DNA from: Cytophagaceae bacterium
GTDB lineage: Bacteria > Bacteroidota > Bacteroidia > Cytophagales > Spirosomataceae
Assembly (NCBI GenBank): GCA_027491195.1
Contig: JAIXWQ010000013.1
Span: forward strand, 62,001 to 126,000
Length of the DNA stretch: 64,000 nucleotides
Reading direction: 5' to 3'
Under the pieces are notes generated by a model, which saw only the letters and a program-made list of their open reading frames with translations, made no database searches and was not told where the DNA came from. The translations under genes and the position numbers were made by a program. Of the stretch, positions 1 through 8,856 are shown piece after piece (position 1 is the stretch's first letter; each line of letters begins with the position of its first letter).

Positions 1-140
1 GTGTGATTTTTAAGCGCTTCATTAAAAGCCGAACGGTGGCCTGTTTTTACTTTGTAAAATTGAATGTTGGCTGTTTTGGCTTGTCCATAGCTGTTCGAAA
101 CAAATAAGGACAGGGCAAGAAGTAGAAGGATTTTTTTCAT
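1..140 (-). CDS. Partial secreted protein, N-terminus only
   Basis: An open frame starts with ATG at 140 and runs leftward off the window edge, so only about 46 residues are visible. The first 20 or so residues are a clear signal peptide: Lys-Lys, a Leu-rich core (ILLLLALSLFVS), then a small-residue cleavage region ending near Tyr-Gly-Gln. The mature part begins with a short stretch containing IQFYKVKTGH. I cannot assign a family from so little. It is exported from the cytoplasm, probably to the periplasm or the surface. Confidence 0.7.
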   Translation of the reverse strand, partial: MKKILLLLALSLFVSNSYGQAKTANIQFYKVKTGHRSAFNEALKNH

Positions 141-273
141 GATTTGATATTATTTTGATTAGGTGGGAAAATTAGCCTAATCAAATTCGAAGGCCTGATT
201 TTTTGTCTCTGTATTTGTCCACTTTTAGCTATTTTTTGTCTAAATTTCTGTATCTCATGTAGTAAAAGCCTTT

Positions 274-1416
274 ATGTTTGAATTTGTGCCCTATTTATCG
301 TTTCTGACTAGTGGAGTGGGAATACTTTTTATGGGGTTTCTTTTGCTTCGGTTTTATCGGCAGCCTAAGGTTTATGGATTACTCTACGTCATTTTTGCAC
401 TCGTCTTTTTAGAGTTTTACATTTATGCGCTGACCTCTAAGCATATTTACCAAATGCTTTTCTTATTACGAACCCCTAATATTATTCGGGCCTTTTTGCC
501 AATTGTGCTGTTTTTATATGTGCGATCCATGGTTCATCCACAGAAAAAAATCCAAGGATTCATGTGGTTTCATTTTATTTTTCCTGTCAGTATTTTGATT
601 GGATTGTTTCCTGATTTGATATTATCCGCTGCAGAAAAGACGGTGATTTTAGATCATTATTACCAAAAGAATAATTACTTCATTAACACACCATCTGGCT
701 GGATTCCTGCGGGTTACGTGCAGCCAGTTTCCATAGTAGTGGGTGTAATCTATGGCGCGCTAACGCTATTAACTATTGCACAAGCAAAGAAGATATATGG
801 CTTAAACTATGTATTAATGAATAAGCAATCTCTATTCTGGCTGAATTTATTGAGTGCTACCGTATTCCTATATTTCTTGCTTCAATTATATCAATACCTG
901 AATTTATTTGTCAATAATAGCTTCGATCCACCCTCACAAATAATCAAGTGTGTCATCGGGATTTTCTTGTTTTCTTATTTCATCAGTACGCCTAATGTGC
1001 AGGAGAATATGGATGGATGTATTTTGCCAAAAGAAAAGGGGATGCCATCCGTCGGAGAAATTCTTCCTACTTTACTAGAAAAAAGCCCAGAATCAAAGGC
1101 CCTGAGTACGTATTTGTCTGAATCGAAATGCTTTTTGGAGGAGGATTTAGATTTGGCAGCTTTGGCAAAAAGCCTAGAAATGAGTTCGGTCAAATTATCA
1201 AAACTCATTAAGCAAGCCTATGGAATGTCTTTTGCCGAATTAATTAATCGTTTCCGCATTCATCATTTTCTTTCGCAGAAGGAATCGTTTACACAGTATA
1301 CCTTAGAAACTTATATCTACCAAAGTGGCTTCGCGAATCGCTCTACTTTTTACGCTGCTTTTAAAAAGTATGTGGGAGTCAACCCGAGCTTTTATTTGAA
1401 AGAAATAAAGCGATAA
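274..1416 (+). CDS. Membrane-anchored AraC-family transcriptional regulator
   Basis: 380 residues. The first about 245 residues contain six or seven hydrophobic segments (about 5-25, 37-55, 68-85, 95-113, 143-165, 185-207, 222-240), so the N-terminus is a polytopic membrane sensor. The last about 90 residues (290-378) form an AraC-type double helix-turn-helix, with the second-helix signature YQSGFANRSTFYAAFKK followed by GVNPSFY. This 7TM-plus-AraC layout is common in Bacteroidota and is thought to couple an extracytoplasmic signal directly to DNA binding. The gene stands alone, so its targets are unknown. The product type is certain; the signal is not. Confidence 0.88.
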   Translation: MFEFVPYLSFLTSGVGILFMGFLLLRFYRQPKVYGLLYVIFALVFLEFYIYALTSKHIYQMLFLLRTPNIIRAFLPIVLFLYVRSMVHPQKKIQGFMWFHFIFPVSILIGLFPDLILSAAEKTVILDHYYQKNNYFINTPSGWIPAGYVQPVSIVVGVIYGALTLLTIAQAKKIYGLNYVLMNKQSLFWLNLLSATVFLYFLLQLYQYLNLFVNNSFDPPSQIIKCVIGIFLFSYFISTPNVQENMDGCILPKEKGMPSVGEILPTLLEKSPESKALSTYLSESKCFLEEDLDLAALAKSLEMSSVKLSKLIKQAYGMSFAELINRFRIHHFLSQKESFTQYTLETYIYQSGFANRSTFYAAFKKYVGVNPSFYLKEIKR

Positions 1417-1509
1417 TTGTATTCATAATCATTTAATAAAATGAAACCGTATTTAATTGACTAGATTTGCATCCGTTAACCTATATTGGTGAGTATTTAG
1501 TTACGACTC

Positions 1510-2163
1510 ATGTCTAAAAATGTAAAAATTTCCGTGTTGATGGCGGTCTACAATACGGAATTTTCTTTAACCAAAAGAGCCATTGATTCCGTTTTACAGC
1601 AAGATTTTCAAGATTTCGAACTGATCATTATTGATGATGGTAGTAAGGGAAATGACCGAAAAGAGTTATTAGCTTACGTCGAAAAATACGAGGATAAAAT
1701 CGTTTACATCCGCCATAGCAATCGTGGCCAAGCAGAATCCATTAATCGGGGTGTGTTGATCAGCACGGGTGAATTCATCACGATTTTAGATAGCGATGAT
1801 GAATACAAAGTCCATCATTTAAGTTCTTGTTTGCAGGAAATGGAGCATGTCGATTTGATTTGTTCTACTGCGGAAACGGTCGTGGATTCAGTCGAAGATT
1901 ATTATGTTCCTGATAAAAATGATTTGAGCAAGCCGATACATTTGGATGATGCGATTCTTTTTGGGACTTTATTTGGTCACCAAAAAGTGTTCAAGAGTAT
2001 CGATTTCAAAGGTGGATTCGCCGCTGATTCGGCCTTTTTTGAAAGAGCTGAAACTCTGTTCAAGACGAAAAAAGTCTTTAAAAGATCCTATATCTATTAC
2101 AGAAATAATCCGAACAGTACCTGCGCAGTTTTGAAAAAGCAATTAGCTTTAAACGAGAATTAA
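1510..2163 (+). CDS. Family 2 glycosyltransferase
   Basis: 217 residues with the GT-A fold signatures of family GT2: the start KISVLMAVYN, the nucleotide-binding IIIDDGSKG at about residues 40-48, and the DSDDE metal-binding motif near 96-100. A conserved NRGQAESINRG stretch lies between them. The enzyme would transfer a sugar from a nucleotide-sugar to a cell-surface acceptor in the cytoplasm. It is somewhat shorter than most GT2 enzymes (about 250-320 residues), with a small C-terminal part and no membrane helix. The next gene starts on its stop codon (TAATG), so the two are translationally coupled and probably act on the same glycan. Confidence 0.85.
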   Translation: MSKNVKISVLMAVYNTEFSLTKRAIDSVLQQDFQDFELIIIDDGSKGNDRKELLAYVEKYEDKIVYIRHSNRGQAESINRGVLISTGEFITILDSDDEYKVHHLSSCLQEMEHVDLICSTAETVVDSVEDYYVPDKNDLSKPIHLDDAILFGTLFGHQKVFKSIDFKGGFAADSAFFERAETLFKTKKVFKRSYIYYRNNPNSTCAVLKKQLALNEN

Positions 2164-2897
2164 TGAACCTCCTACTAGCTTGTCATATTACCGGTATTTA
2201 CGACGTAAACCGGAGTACAACCTTGCCGGATGATTCCTATGAATTAATACAGGCTTGGGCGGAATCGGTAGCTGCAGCGAAGCTGAAAGGCGTACTATTT
2301 CACAATAACTTTTCGGAAGAAACCTGTGCTCTTTACGCGAATGAATACATTTCATTCGTTCGTATTGACTATAACCCCACCTTTAATCCCAATGTATTTC
2401 GGTATTTAGTCTATCTGGATTATCTAGCAAAATGCACCGAGCCCATCGAGGGAGTATTTGTGACGGATGTGTCTGATGTGACTTTGGCCCAAAACCCCTT
2501 TACACATTCCCTCTATATCGAAAACCCTTCCTCCCTTTTCTGCGGGGATGAACCTAAGCTGTTGCGCAACGATTGGATGATGGCACATGGAGAACATCTT
2601 CGTTCGCAGATTCCCGATTATGCTGAATATGAGGAGCGATTTGCCTCGGAAACCTTATTGAATTGTGGGGTTTTTGGCGGGCATTATCCGTTGTTTATGG
2701 ATTTTTTGCAGCAGTTATGCGATCTGCATGCAACCTATAATCACAGTAATAAGACGGCTTACACGGGCGATATGGGCGCTTTTAATTACCTAGCTAGAAC
2801 TCGATTTAACGAGAATCTACAACATGGATTTCCCGTGAATACGGAATTTAAGGCCTACGAAAACGAGCGTACAGATTGCTGGTTTCGGCATAAATAG
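2163..2897 (+). CDS. Putative GT-A-type glycosyltransferase (unclassified)
   Basis: 244 residues, no signal peptide and no membrane helices. I do not recognise a named family with certainty. The segment VEGVFVTDVSDV-like (GVFVTDVSDVTLAQNPF, about residues 98-114) resembles the Asp-x-Asp metal-binding turn of nucleotide-diphospho-sugar transferases. A later ETLLNCGVFGG and TGDMGAFNYL pattern also fits glycosyltransferases that inspect an acceptor and donor. Its ATG overlaps the stop of the GT2 gene by one base, supporting a shared role in glycan assembly. The glycosyltransferase call is inference from motif and context. Confidence 0.55.
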   Translation: MNLLLACHITGIYDVNRSTTLPDDSYELIQAWAESVAAAKLKGVLFHNNFSEETCALYANEYISFVRIDYNPTFNPNVFRYLVYLDYLAKCTEPIEGVFVTDVSDVTLAQNPFTHSLYIENPSSLFCGDEPKLLRNDWMMAHGEHLRSQIPDYAEYEERFASETLLNCGVFGGHYPLFMDFLQQLCDLHATYNHSNKTAYTGDMGAFNYLARTRFNENLQHGFPVNTEFKAYENERTDCWFRHK

Positions 2898-2899
2898 GT

Positions 2900-4045
2900 T
2901 TAGTTATTCGCCTTGTATACCCGCAAGAAATTACCTCCTAATACTTTGCTGATATCTTTATCCGAATACCCGCGCGCGATTAATGCCTGCGTAAATAGAG
3001 GATAATCTAGCACCGTTTTTAACTGTTTAGGTGCAGAATTAATTCCGTCAAAATCCGATCCCAAGCCCACGTGATCTACACCGATTAAATCTACGATGTG
3101 GTCGAAATGCTTCATTAATTGCTCTAAGTCGGGTTTGATTGCATTGCTCTCTTCTGCATATTTATCTGAGATCACCGTGAATGCATACTCTGTTTGCATT
3201 CCGGAAGCGATGAGTGAATCAATTTCGGCGGTGTGTTTTTTACGAAAGGCTACATCTTTTTGCCAAAAATCAATATCTACAAATGCGGAATAAAAATTCA
3301 AATGGATGACACCTCCATTTTTGCCGATGGCTAAAATTTGCTCGTCCTTTAAGTTTCTAGACACTGGGCAAATGCTGTACGCGTTACTATGCGAAGCGAT
3401 GATTGGTTTAGTCGTCGTTTTGATTACATCCCAAAAAGTCGCTTCCCCTACGTGCGAAACATCTACGATCATTCCCAGCTGATTCATTCGCTGAACTATT
3501 TCTTTCCCAAAATCCGAAAGACCTTTTCTGCGCGCAAATGTAGGACTCTTCTCATCCGTGTGTGAACTTGCCCAGCTAGTTGAATTGTTATGAGTTAAGG
3601 TCATATAACGTACCCCACGCTCATAGAAGGTGTTTAATTTATTTAAATCATCTTCTATCATGTGACCACCCTCGACCCCGAACTGTGCCACTAATTTACC
3701 TTCTTTCAATGCTTTTTGAATTTCTTTCCAAGACTTTGCAATCACCATTTTATCCGGATTTCTAGCTGCCACCGCATATAAACTATCCATCTCCCGCATG
3801 GCCCACTCGTAGGGCTTCGCTTTTTCTCCATCGCACCAAACCGAAAATAACTGGTAATCCACTCCACCCTTTTTGAAACGCGCTAAATCCGAATGATTAA
3901 TGCCTGTTAAATCGGTATCCAGCGACACTTTTTTCTCAATGCATGCCGTTAAACAATCATTGTGGGTATCAACTAGAATGGATTTGAAGTGGATGTCTTG
4001 GGCGAATGTAGCCGTTGAGAGGAGAAGGAGGAATAGGTATTTCAT
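2900..4045 (-). CDS. Membrane dipeptidase, peptidase family M19
   Basis: 381 residues beginning with a 15-residue signal peptide (MKYLFLLLLSTATFAQ). The mature protein carries the zinc-site motifs of renal-type dipeptidases in order: DTHND near residue 26, GVEGGH near 122, DVSHVGE near 194, an ASHSN motif near 218 and GLGSDFDG near 325. The family hydrolyses dipeptides, including some D-amino-acid and dehydropeptide substrates, with a binuclear zinc centre. Here it would act in the periplasm. It is transcribed toward the glycosyltransferase pair and shares no operon with them; the two stop codons lie 2 bases apart. Confidence 0.92.
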   Translation of the reverse strand: MKYLFLLLLSTATFAQDIHFKSILVDTHNDCLTACIEKKVSLDTDLTGINHSDLARFKKGGVDYQLFSVWCDGEKAKPYEWAMREMDSLYAVAARNPDKMVIAKSWKEIQKALKEGKLVAQFGVEGGHMIEDDLNKLNTFYERGVRYMTLTHNNSTSWASSHTDEKSPTFARRKGLSDFGKEIVQRMNQLGMIVDVSHVGEATFWDVIKTTTKPIIASHSNAYSICPVSRNLKDEQILAIGKNGGVIHLNFYSAFVDIDFWQKDVAFRKKHTAEIDSLIASGMQTEYAFTVISDKYAEESNAIKPDLEQLMKHFDHIVDLIGVDHVGLGSDFDGINSAPKQLKTVLDYPLFTQALIARGYSDKDISKVLGGNFLRVYKANN

Positions 4046-4118
4046 AGGTTGAAGGAATTTATTGAAATTATCAGTTTTATTTCGTTAAAGCAATTTTTAT
4101 CCCGCTACCTTCACCTTT

Positions 4119-4691
4119 ATGGGGAAGAACTTATACATCATCGCGGGTTGTAATGGAGCCGGCAAAACGACGGCATCTCATACAATTCTCCCCTATGTTC
4201 TCAATTGCCAGGAATTTGTGAATGCGGATGAAATTGCAAAAGAGTTAGCGCCTTTTCATCCGGAGTCAGCTGCTTTCGAGGCGGGTCGAATCATGTTGAA
4301 TAAAATTGATGCTTTGATGGAAAAAGAGGAATCCTTTTCTTTTGAAACAACATTGTCAGCTAAATCATATCATTTGTTGATTAAGAGGGCCAAAGAACGA
4401 GGATTCACTATTACCCTGCTGTTTTTCTGGCTTAGGTCCATTGATCTTGCCAAAGTCCGCGTAGCCACACGCGTCCTCGAAGGCGGGCACAACATTCCAC
4501 CCGATGTAATAGAAAGGCGCTATAAATCAGGTATTACTAATTTGTTTCGTATATATTTGCCTTTAGTGGATGAGTGGTTCGTTTATGATAGTTCTGAGCC
4601 TGTCATCGAGTTGATTGCTGAGAATAATAAAGCTTCTTTCATTCATATTAAAAATCTGAAAAAATGGCGACAGCTAAACCCACTCAATTGA
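4119..4691 (+). CDS. Zeta-toxin-like P-loop kinase
   Basis: 190 residues. A Walker A loop AGCNGAGKTT occupies residues 9-18, and a zeta-type core follows: FVNADEIAKEL near 38, SFETTLSA near 73, and a basic lid region with RVATRVLEGGHNIP near 112. Zeta/PezT toxins phosphorylate UDP-N-acetylglucosamine and so block cell-wall synthesis; related small kinases of unknown substrate share this fold. The short gene 4664-4831 overlaps its 3' end by 28 bases in another frame and may be its partner. Which reaction it carries out here is not shown by the sequence. It is as long as other chromosomal zeta-like proteins of this phylum. Confidence 0.8.
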   Translation: MGKNLYIIAGCNGAGKTTASHTILPYVLNCQEFVNADEIAKELAPFHPESAAFEAGRIMLNKIDALMEKEESFSFETTLSAKSYHLLIKRAKERGFTITLLFFWLRSIDLAKVRVATRVLEGGHNIPPDVIERRYKSGITNLFRIYLPLVDEWFVYDSSEPVIELIAENNKASFIHIKNLKKWRQLNPLN

Positions 4692-4831
4692 AAAAAAACA
4701 GGACCACTTCTGAGAAATTAGAAGAAGGCATGAAACTCGTCAAAGCCGATTTAATGGCCTATAAAAAAGCAAAGAACTCGAAACTAGTCGTCCTAAAAGA
4801 CGACAAGATTGTGTTCCTTAACCCAGAGTAA
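4664..4831 (+). CDS. Small basic protein coupled to the zeta-like kinase
   Basis: 55 residues, too short for most gene callers. The ATG at 4664 lies inside the end of the zeta-like gene, and the stop at 4829-4831 is one base before the next gene. The product is rich in Lys with a C-terminal beta-like segment KLVVLKDDKIVFLNPE. The tight overlap and the same strand support a real, co-translated gene. I infer that it is an antitoxin-type partner of the kinase. The order toxin then partner is the reverse of epsilon-zeta operons, so this stays tentative. Confidence 0.6.
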   Translation: MATAKPTQLKKNRTTSEKLEEGMKLVKADLMAYKKAKNSKLVVLKDDKIVFLNPE

Positions 4832-4832
4832 C

Positions 4833-5075
4833 ATGTCCACTTGGAAAGAAGAAAATAAAGTCTTACTCAAGACTTTTACCTTTGCTAGCTTCGAAGAAGC
4901 CATGCAATTCATGCAAAAAGCAGCTCCATTCATTAGCGAAACGGATCATCATCCCACTTGGTCGAATACCTATAATCGGGTAGAGGTGAAGCTGACGACT
5001 CATGATGCGGGGAATAAAGTCACGGAGAAAGACCGAAAATTAGCAGCATATTTAGACAATTTATATAAGCGATGA
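4833..5075 (+). CDS. Pterin-4a-carbinolamine dehydratase
   Basis: 80 residues from the ATG at 4833, chosen because it follows the previous stop by one base and gives the family's usual start. The motif ETDHHPTWSNTYNRVEVKL (about 41-59) holds the catalytic His-His and the conserved NxVxxxL core of the DCoH/PCD family. The enzyme dehydrates 4a-hydroxytetrahydropterin to regenerate the cofactor used by aromatic amino acid hydroxylases. It is a cytoplasmic protein. It overlaps the next gene by four bases (ATGA), so it is in an operon with the secreted gene downstream. Confidence 0.88.
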   Translation: MSTWKEENKVLLKTFTFASFEEAMQFMQKAAPFISETDHHPTWSNTYNRVEVKLTTHDAGNKVTEKDRKLAAYLDNLYKR

Positions 5076-5515
5076 AAAAACTACTTTTATTCCTATTTTT
5101 ATGCCCTTTGCTGGCGATTGGTCAACAAAAAACATCAGACGAAGATCAAATCAAAGCCGTTATTCTTAAAACGTTTTCAGCTATGAAATCGGTCGATTCC
5201 GTGGCATTGAAGTCTTGTTTTACGGAGAAAGCGGTATTGCAAATCAGTCAAATTAGACCTGAGGGTAACATAGTCCGGGAAGTGCCCATCGCTAATTTTG
5301 TCAAGAATGTCATGACCAGAAAAGCAGGAGATATGGACGAGCGAGTTCTATCTTGGGGGCCTATTCTCGTCGATCATGAAATCGCGACAGCTTGGGTGCC
5401 CTACGAATTTTACCTAAATGGGAAGTTTACGCATAAAGGCGTCGATGCCTTTATATTGGTAAAAATAGGGGAGGAGTATAAGATCCAAACCCTGTTGTAT
5501 AACATGCAAAAGTAA
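5072..5515 (+). CDS. Secreted NTF2-like (SnoaL-type) protein
   Basis: 147 residues with a signal peptide (MKKLLLFLFLCPLLAIGQ) and a single domain of about 120 residues. The pattern DEDQIKAVILKTFSAMKSVD, then a middle LKSCFTEKAVLQ, then a late beta-strand region with ILVKIGEEYKIQTLLYN, matches the cone-shaped NTF2/DUF4440 fold. Members bind or alter small ligands, but no catalytic residue pattern is clear here. The start overlaps the stop of the upstream dehydratase gene. Function unknown beyond fold and export. Confidence 0.7.
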   Translation: MKKLLLFLFLCPLLAIGQQKTSDEDQIKAVILKTFSAMKSVDSVALKSCFTEKAVLQISQIRPEGNIVREVPIANFVKNVMTRKAGDMDERVLSWGPILVDHEIATAWVPYEFYLNGKFTHKGVDAFILVKIGEEYKIQTLLYNMQK

Positions 5516-5519
5516 TTTA

Positions 5520-6455
5520 ATGAAAAAATACTTACTCGGTTTATATACGTTGCTAATGATGAATGCTTGTACGACCTCTACTCCGCCTAAGGAAGGATTT
5601 ATTGAGGTAGAAGGGGGAAAAATATGGTATCGAATAGATGGCGAAGGCGATAAGACGCCTGTTCTTTTGTTGCATGGTGGGCCAGGTTCGTCGAGTTTTA
5701 ATTTAGAACCCTTAAAGGAATTAAGCCAGGACCGCCCGGTTATTTTCCTTGATCAATTAGGTTGTGGTCGTTCCACTCGGATTACGGATACCACGTTGAT
5801 GACCATCGAGAAAAATGTGGAGCAACTAGAGCAAGTCAGAAAAGCGCTGAAACTTGATAAATTTTATTTGTATGGGCATTCCTGGGGGACAATGTTAGGG
5901 ATGGATTATTATGTAAAATATCCCAAAGGCATTCAGGGTTTGATCTTTTCCAGTCCATTGTTTAGTACCAAAATTTGGACAGATGATGCCGATACCTTAA
6001 TAGCGACTTTACCTGAGGCAACTCAAAAGGCCATTAGAGAAAGTGAACAACAAAAAAATTACAAGAACGAAGCCTATAAAGAGGCGATGAAAGTGTATTA
6101 CAAAGCGTACGTAAGACGTAGTGATAAGTCTAAATCGCAGCAGGATACATCGGCCAAGTTTTTTGGCGAAAACGTCTACAACTTCATGTGGGGGCCAAGT
6201 GAATTTACGGCGACTGGAAATTTATTGAATTACAACCGCTTGAAAGATTTACCTAAAATCACCGTGCCCACGCTATTGACGGCTGGGGAGTATGATGAAG
6301 CCAGGCCTTCGAGCGTCCGCTACTATACCAGTTTAATTCCTGGAGCTCAGTTTAAGGAAATACCTCAAGCAGCACATAGCACGATGATGGATAATCCGAA
6401 AGAATACATCGGGATTTTGAGGGAGTTTTTAAAGAAAATGGATGTGGCTAAGTAG
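5520..6455 (+). CDS. Proline iminopeptidase-like alpha/beta hydrolase lipoprotein
   Basis: 311 residues. The N-terminus is a lipoprotein signal (LLMMNACTT, lipid-attachment Cys at residue 17). The hydrolase domain has the S33 oxyanion signature HGGPGSSS near residue 52, the nucleophile elbow GHSWGTMLG near 119 (Ser121), an acid in GEYDEAR near 258 and the catalytic His in AAHST near 286. Members of this family remove N-terminal proline or similar residues from peptides. The lipobox implies action at the membrane facing the periplasm. It lies 4 bases after the NTF2-like gene and is probably co-transcribed. Confidence 0.85.
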   Translation: MKKYLLGLYTLLMMNACTTSTPPKEGFIEVEGGKIWYRIDGEGDKTPVLLLHGGPGSSSFNLEPLKELSQDRPVIFLDQLGCGRSTRITDTTLMTIEKNVEQLEQVRKALKLDKFYLYGHSWGTMLGMDYYVKYPKGIQGLIFSSPLFSTKIWTDDADTLIATLPEATQKAIRESEQQKNYKNEAYKEAMKVYYKAYVRRSDKSKSQQDTSAKFFGENVYNFMWGPSEFTATGNLLNYNRLKDLPKITVPTLLTAGEYDEARPSSVRYYTSLIPGAQFKEIPQAAHSTMMDNPKEYIGILREFLKKMDVAK

Positions 6456-6501
6456 AATTAATTTTATAGAATACCATTCATACGCTAATTAATAAGCATT
6501 T

Positions 6502-7698
6502 ATGTCATCAGTGAGCATTACAAAAAGAATCGATTCCATCGATGTATTACGGGGTATTGTAATGGTCATTATGGCGATCGATCACGTTCGGGAATTTATT
6601 CATGTTCAAGCATTTACGGATGACCCTTTGAATGTATTGACTACGACTCCGGTTCTTTATTTTACGCGTTGGATAACGCATTTATGCGCGCCTACGTTTG
6701 TGTTTCTTTCAGGCCTTTCGATTTATCTCCAAAGCATTCGCAAGACGAAAGGGGAATTAAGTTCGTTTCTTTTTAAACGAGGAATTTGGTTGATTTTCGT
6801 TGAATTTGGCTTGATTTCTTTAGCTATGACCTTTAATCCGCTGTATAATTTGCTCATTATGCAGGTGATTTGGGCGATTGGGATAAGTATGATCATCTTG
6901 GGATTTCTGATTCGCTTTCCGTTTAAAGTAGTGCTAGCCATTGGATTAATAATCGTGCTGGGACATAATATTCTAGACTTTTATGAGGCAGAACCAGGGT
7001 TTAAGGCTGGTTTTTGGTGGGACTTGTTGCACCATGGCTCTTTTGCTATTTATCCAATAGGTGGTGAGCATTTCCTGGCCATTATGTATCCCTTTTTGCC
7101 TTGGACGGGTTTGATGATTTTGGGTTATTGTTTTGGCGTTTACTTTACCAATCAATTCAGTTCATCTCAAAGACAGAAAGTATTATTGACCTATGGATTA
7201 TCATTGCTTGTCTTTTTTGTTCTATTAAGGTCAATTAATCTTTATGGGGATCCACATCCGTGGACTCCTCAAGCTAGTGGTTTTCAAACCTTTTTGTCTT
7301 TTATGACGGTACACAAATACCCTCCTTCTTTGGCCTATATGTCTGTGATGATGGGGATAGCTATTTTAATGCTAGCATTTTTGGAAAATATCCAGAACAA
7401 AATTTCAGCTATGTTTCGTGTATTCGGTAGAACTGCATTTTTCTATTACATCATACACTTCTATTTAGCGCACCTGATATCCACGCTATTGTTTTTCTAT
7501 AATGGTCATTCCTTCGATGAAGCTATCAAAGGCATGCAAAAAATCCCTTTCCTCTTTTCGATTCCAGGTGAGGGAGTGGGTCTGGAGTTCGTGTACCTTT
7601 TCTGGATTTTTCTGATCATAAGTCTGTACCCTTTATGCAAATGGTATGATGCCTATAAAACGGCCCATAAGGAAAAATGGTGGCTGAGCTATTTGTAG
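6502..7698 (+). CDS. DUF1624-type membrane acyltransferase-like protein
   Basis: 398 residues with about ten hydrophobic segments. It opens with RIDSIDVLRGIVMVIMAIDH near residue 9, the conserved start of the DUF1624 / heparan-alpha-glucosaminide acetyltransferase-like family, and has a central membrane region with HLCAPTFVFLSG near 60. The related human enzyme transfers acetyl groups across a membrane to a glycan. The bacterial substrates are not established. It stands alone between a hydrolase and a toxin-antitoxin pair. Confidence 0.8.
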   Translation: MSSVSITKRIDSIDVLRGIVMVIMAIDHVREFIHVQAFTDDPLNVLTTTPVLYFTRWITHLCAPTFVFLSGLSIYLQSIRKTKGELSSFLFKRGIWLIFVEFGLISLAMTFNPLYNLLIMQVIWAIGISMIILGFLIRFPFKVVLAIGLIIVLGHNILDFYEAEPGFKAGFWWDLLHHGSFAIYPIGGEHFLAIMYPFLPWTGLMILGYCFGVYFTNQFSSSQRQKVLLTYGLSLLVFFVLLRSINLYGDPHPWTPQASGFQTFLSFMTVHKYPPSLAYMSVMMGIAILMLAFLENIQNKISAMFRVFGRTAFFYYIIHFYLAHLISTLLFFYNGHSFDEAIKGMQKIPFLFSIPGEGVGLEFVYLFWIFLIISLYPLCKWYDAYKTAHKEKWWLSYL

Positions 7699-7808
7699 AA
7701 GGGTGAGGTTTAATGGGCTAGTTCCTCTTTTATTTTAATTATCAATTTACTGGTTTCATTCCTGAAAAAGATTGTTTAAATTTGTATCCAAATGAAGACA
7801 ATTGTTGA

Positions 7809-8108
7809 ATGTATCTAATTGAAAAAACAGAGGAATTTGATAAATGGCTTCGAAAGCTTAAAGATCTAAGAGCGAAAGCAATTATTTTAGTTCGAATTCA
7901 GAAAATTGAAAATGATGGTCATTTTGGTGATTGTCAAACTGTGGGAGATGGAATTCGGGAATTTAAAATCGACTATGCTAAAGGCTATAGAATTTATTTC
8001 AAAGAGATAGGTAGCAAATTCGTTTTGCTTCTCATAGGAGGAGATAAATCAACTCAACAAAAGGATATCCAAAAAGCAAAGGATATTTTACATCGTTTAA
8101 ACAATTGA
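7809..8108 (+). CDS. HigB/Gp49-type toxin
   Basis: 99 residues of the RelE/HigB-like addiction killer family (Gp49-like): FDKWLRKLKD near residue 10, GIREFKIDYAKGYRIYF near 48-64, and LLIGGDKSTQQKDIQKAKDI near 74-93. These proteins are small endoribonucleases that cut mRNA in the ribosome. The stop overlaps a possible TTG start of the next gene, and the two genes are a toxin-then-antitoxin operon, the usual order for HigBA. No partner beyond the HigA-like gene is needed. Confidence 0.88.
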   Translation: MYLIEKTEEFDKWLRKLKDLRAKAIILVRIQKIENDGHFGDCQTVGDGIREFKIDYAKGYRIYFKEIGSKFVLLLIGGDKSTQQKDIQKAKDILHRLNN

Positions 8109-8113
8109 GAATT

Positions 8114-8422
8114 ATGGAAACTTCGAAATTTGATATAGCAGATTATATAGATAGTCCTGAAATGGTTACAGAATATCTAAATGTCATATTGGCTGAGGGG
8201 AATGAATCTGACTTTATTGTTGCACTTGGGAATATTGCAAAATCAATAGGAATGTCTAAAATCGCTAATGAAACGGGTTTAAGCAGACCTAGTTTATACA
8301 AAGCACTTTCGGATGGATCTAAGCCTCAATTTGAGACGATAATGAAAGTGTTAAGAGCGTTAGGTGGACAAATACAAATTAATCTAACTACCGAGGAAAA
8401 CTCGGCTGTTCATTCTCATTAA
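8114..8422 (+). CDS. HigA-type antitoxin with helix-turn-helix
   Basis: 102 residues from the ATG at 8114. A TTG at 8105 would add three residues (Met-Arg-Ile), but the ATG gives the family's usual start METSKFDIADYID. An Xre-like helix-turn-helix lies at about 56-83 (IGMSKIANETGLSRPSLYKALS), typical of the addiction antidote family paired with Gp49-like toxins. The protein should bind the toxin and repress the shared promoter. A strong hairpin terminator follows the stop immediately. Confidence 0.87.
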   Translation: METSKFDIADYIDSPEMVTEYLNVILAEGNESDFIVALGNIAKSIGMSKIANETGLSRPSLYKALSDGSKPQFETIMKVLRALGGQIQINLTTEENSAVHSH

Positions 8423-8457
8423 AAAAAGCAATTTGCGTTTTTTGCAAATTGCTTTTT
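8423..8457. terminator. Bidirectional rho-independent terminator
   Basis: Perfect arms AAAAAGCAATTTGC (8423-8436) and GCAAATTGCTTTTT (8444-8457) with a 7-base loop. A-run on one side and T-run on the other make it work both for the HigBA operon and for the leftward PH-domain gene. Confidence 0.85.
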
Positions 8458-8475
8458 TCTAAGAAAAAACCCTTC

Positions 8476-8856
8476 CTATTTCAACACATGGAACGCCAGC
8501 ACGTTCTGCACATCATAGACATTCACTGATTTGTTGAATTGCTTGATGATGCTCGGTTGTGCCTCTCCGGAGATCCAAATCTTCAATTCCGCATCTAGGT
8601 CAAAAGTTCCCGCCGTTTCAATGCTGAAGCGAGAAATGCTTTTGTAGTTGATGGATTTGTATTCTGTTTTAGAACCTGTGATACCTTGTTTGTCGACTAA
8701 AATGAGGCGCTTCGAGGTGAAGATGAAGGTATCTCTGATGAGCTTGAATCCTAATTCGATTTCTTCGCCTTCGATGAGTAGTTTGCCAAAATCTTTCAGT
8801 AGATCCTCCTTATTTACTGTACCTGCGTTGCCAAGGATGGCAGAAAAAAGTCCCAT
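8476..8856 (-). CDS. Bacterial PH-domain protein (DUF1696-like)
   Basis: 126 residues, almost all one bacterial pleckstrin-homology domain. The pattern is a short helical lead, GEEIELGFKLIRDTFIFTSKRLILVDKQG (about 29-57), a SIxYKSISRFSIETAG strand pair and a final helix. The FTSKRLIL stretch is the best family mark. Members form ring-like oligomers and their role is unknown. No signal peptide. It shares a terminator with the HigBA operon. Confidence 0.8.
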   Translation of the reverse strand: MGLFSAILGNAGTVNKEDLLKDFGKLLIEGEEIELGFKLIRDTFIFTSKRLILVDKQGITGSKTEYKSINYKSISRFSIETAGTFDLDAELKIWISGEAQPSIIKQFNKSVNVYDVQNVLAFHVLK

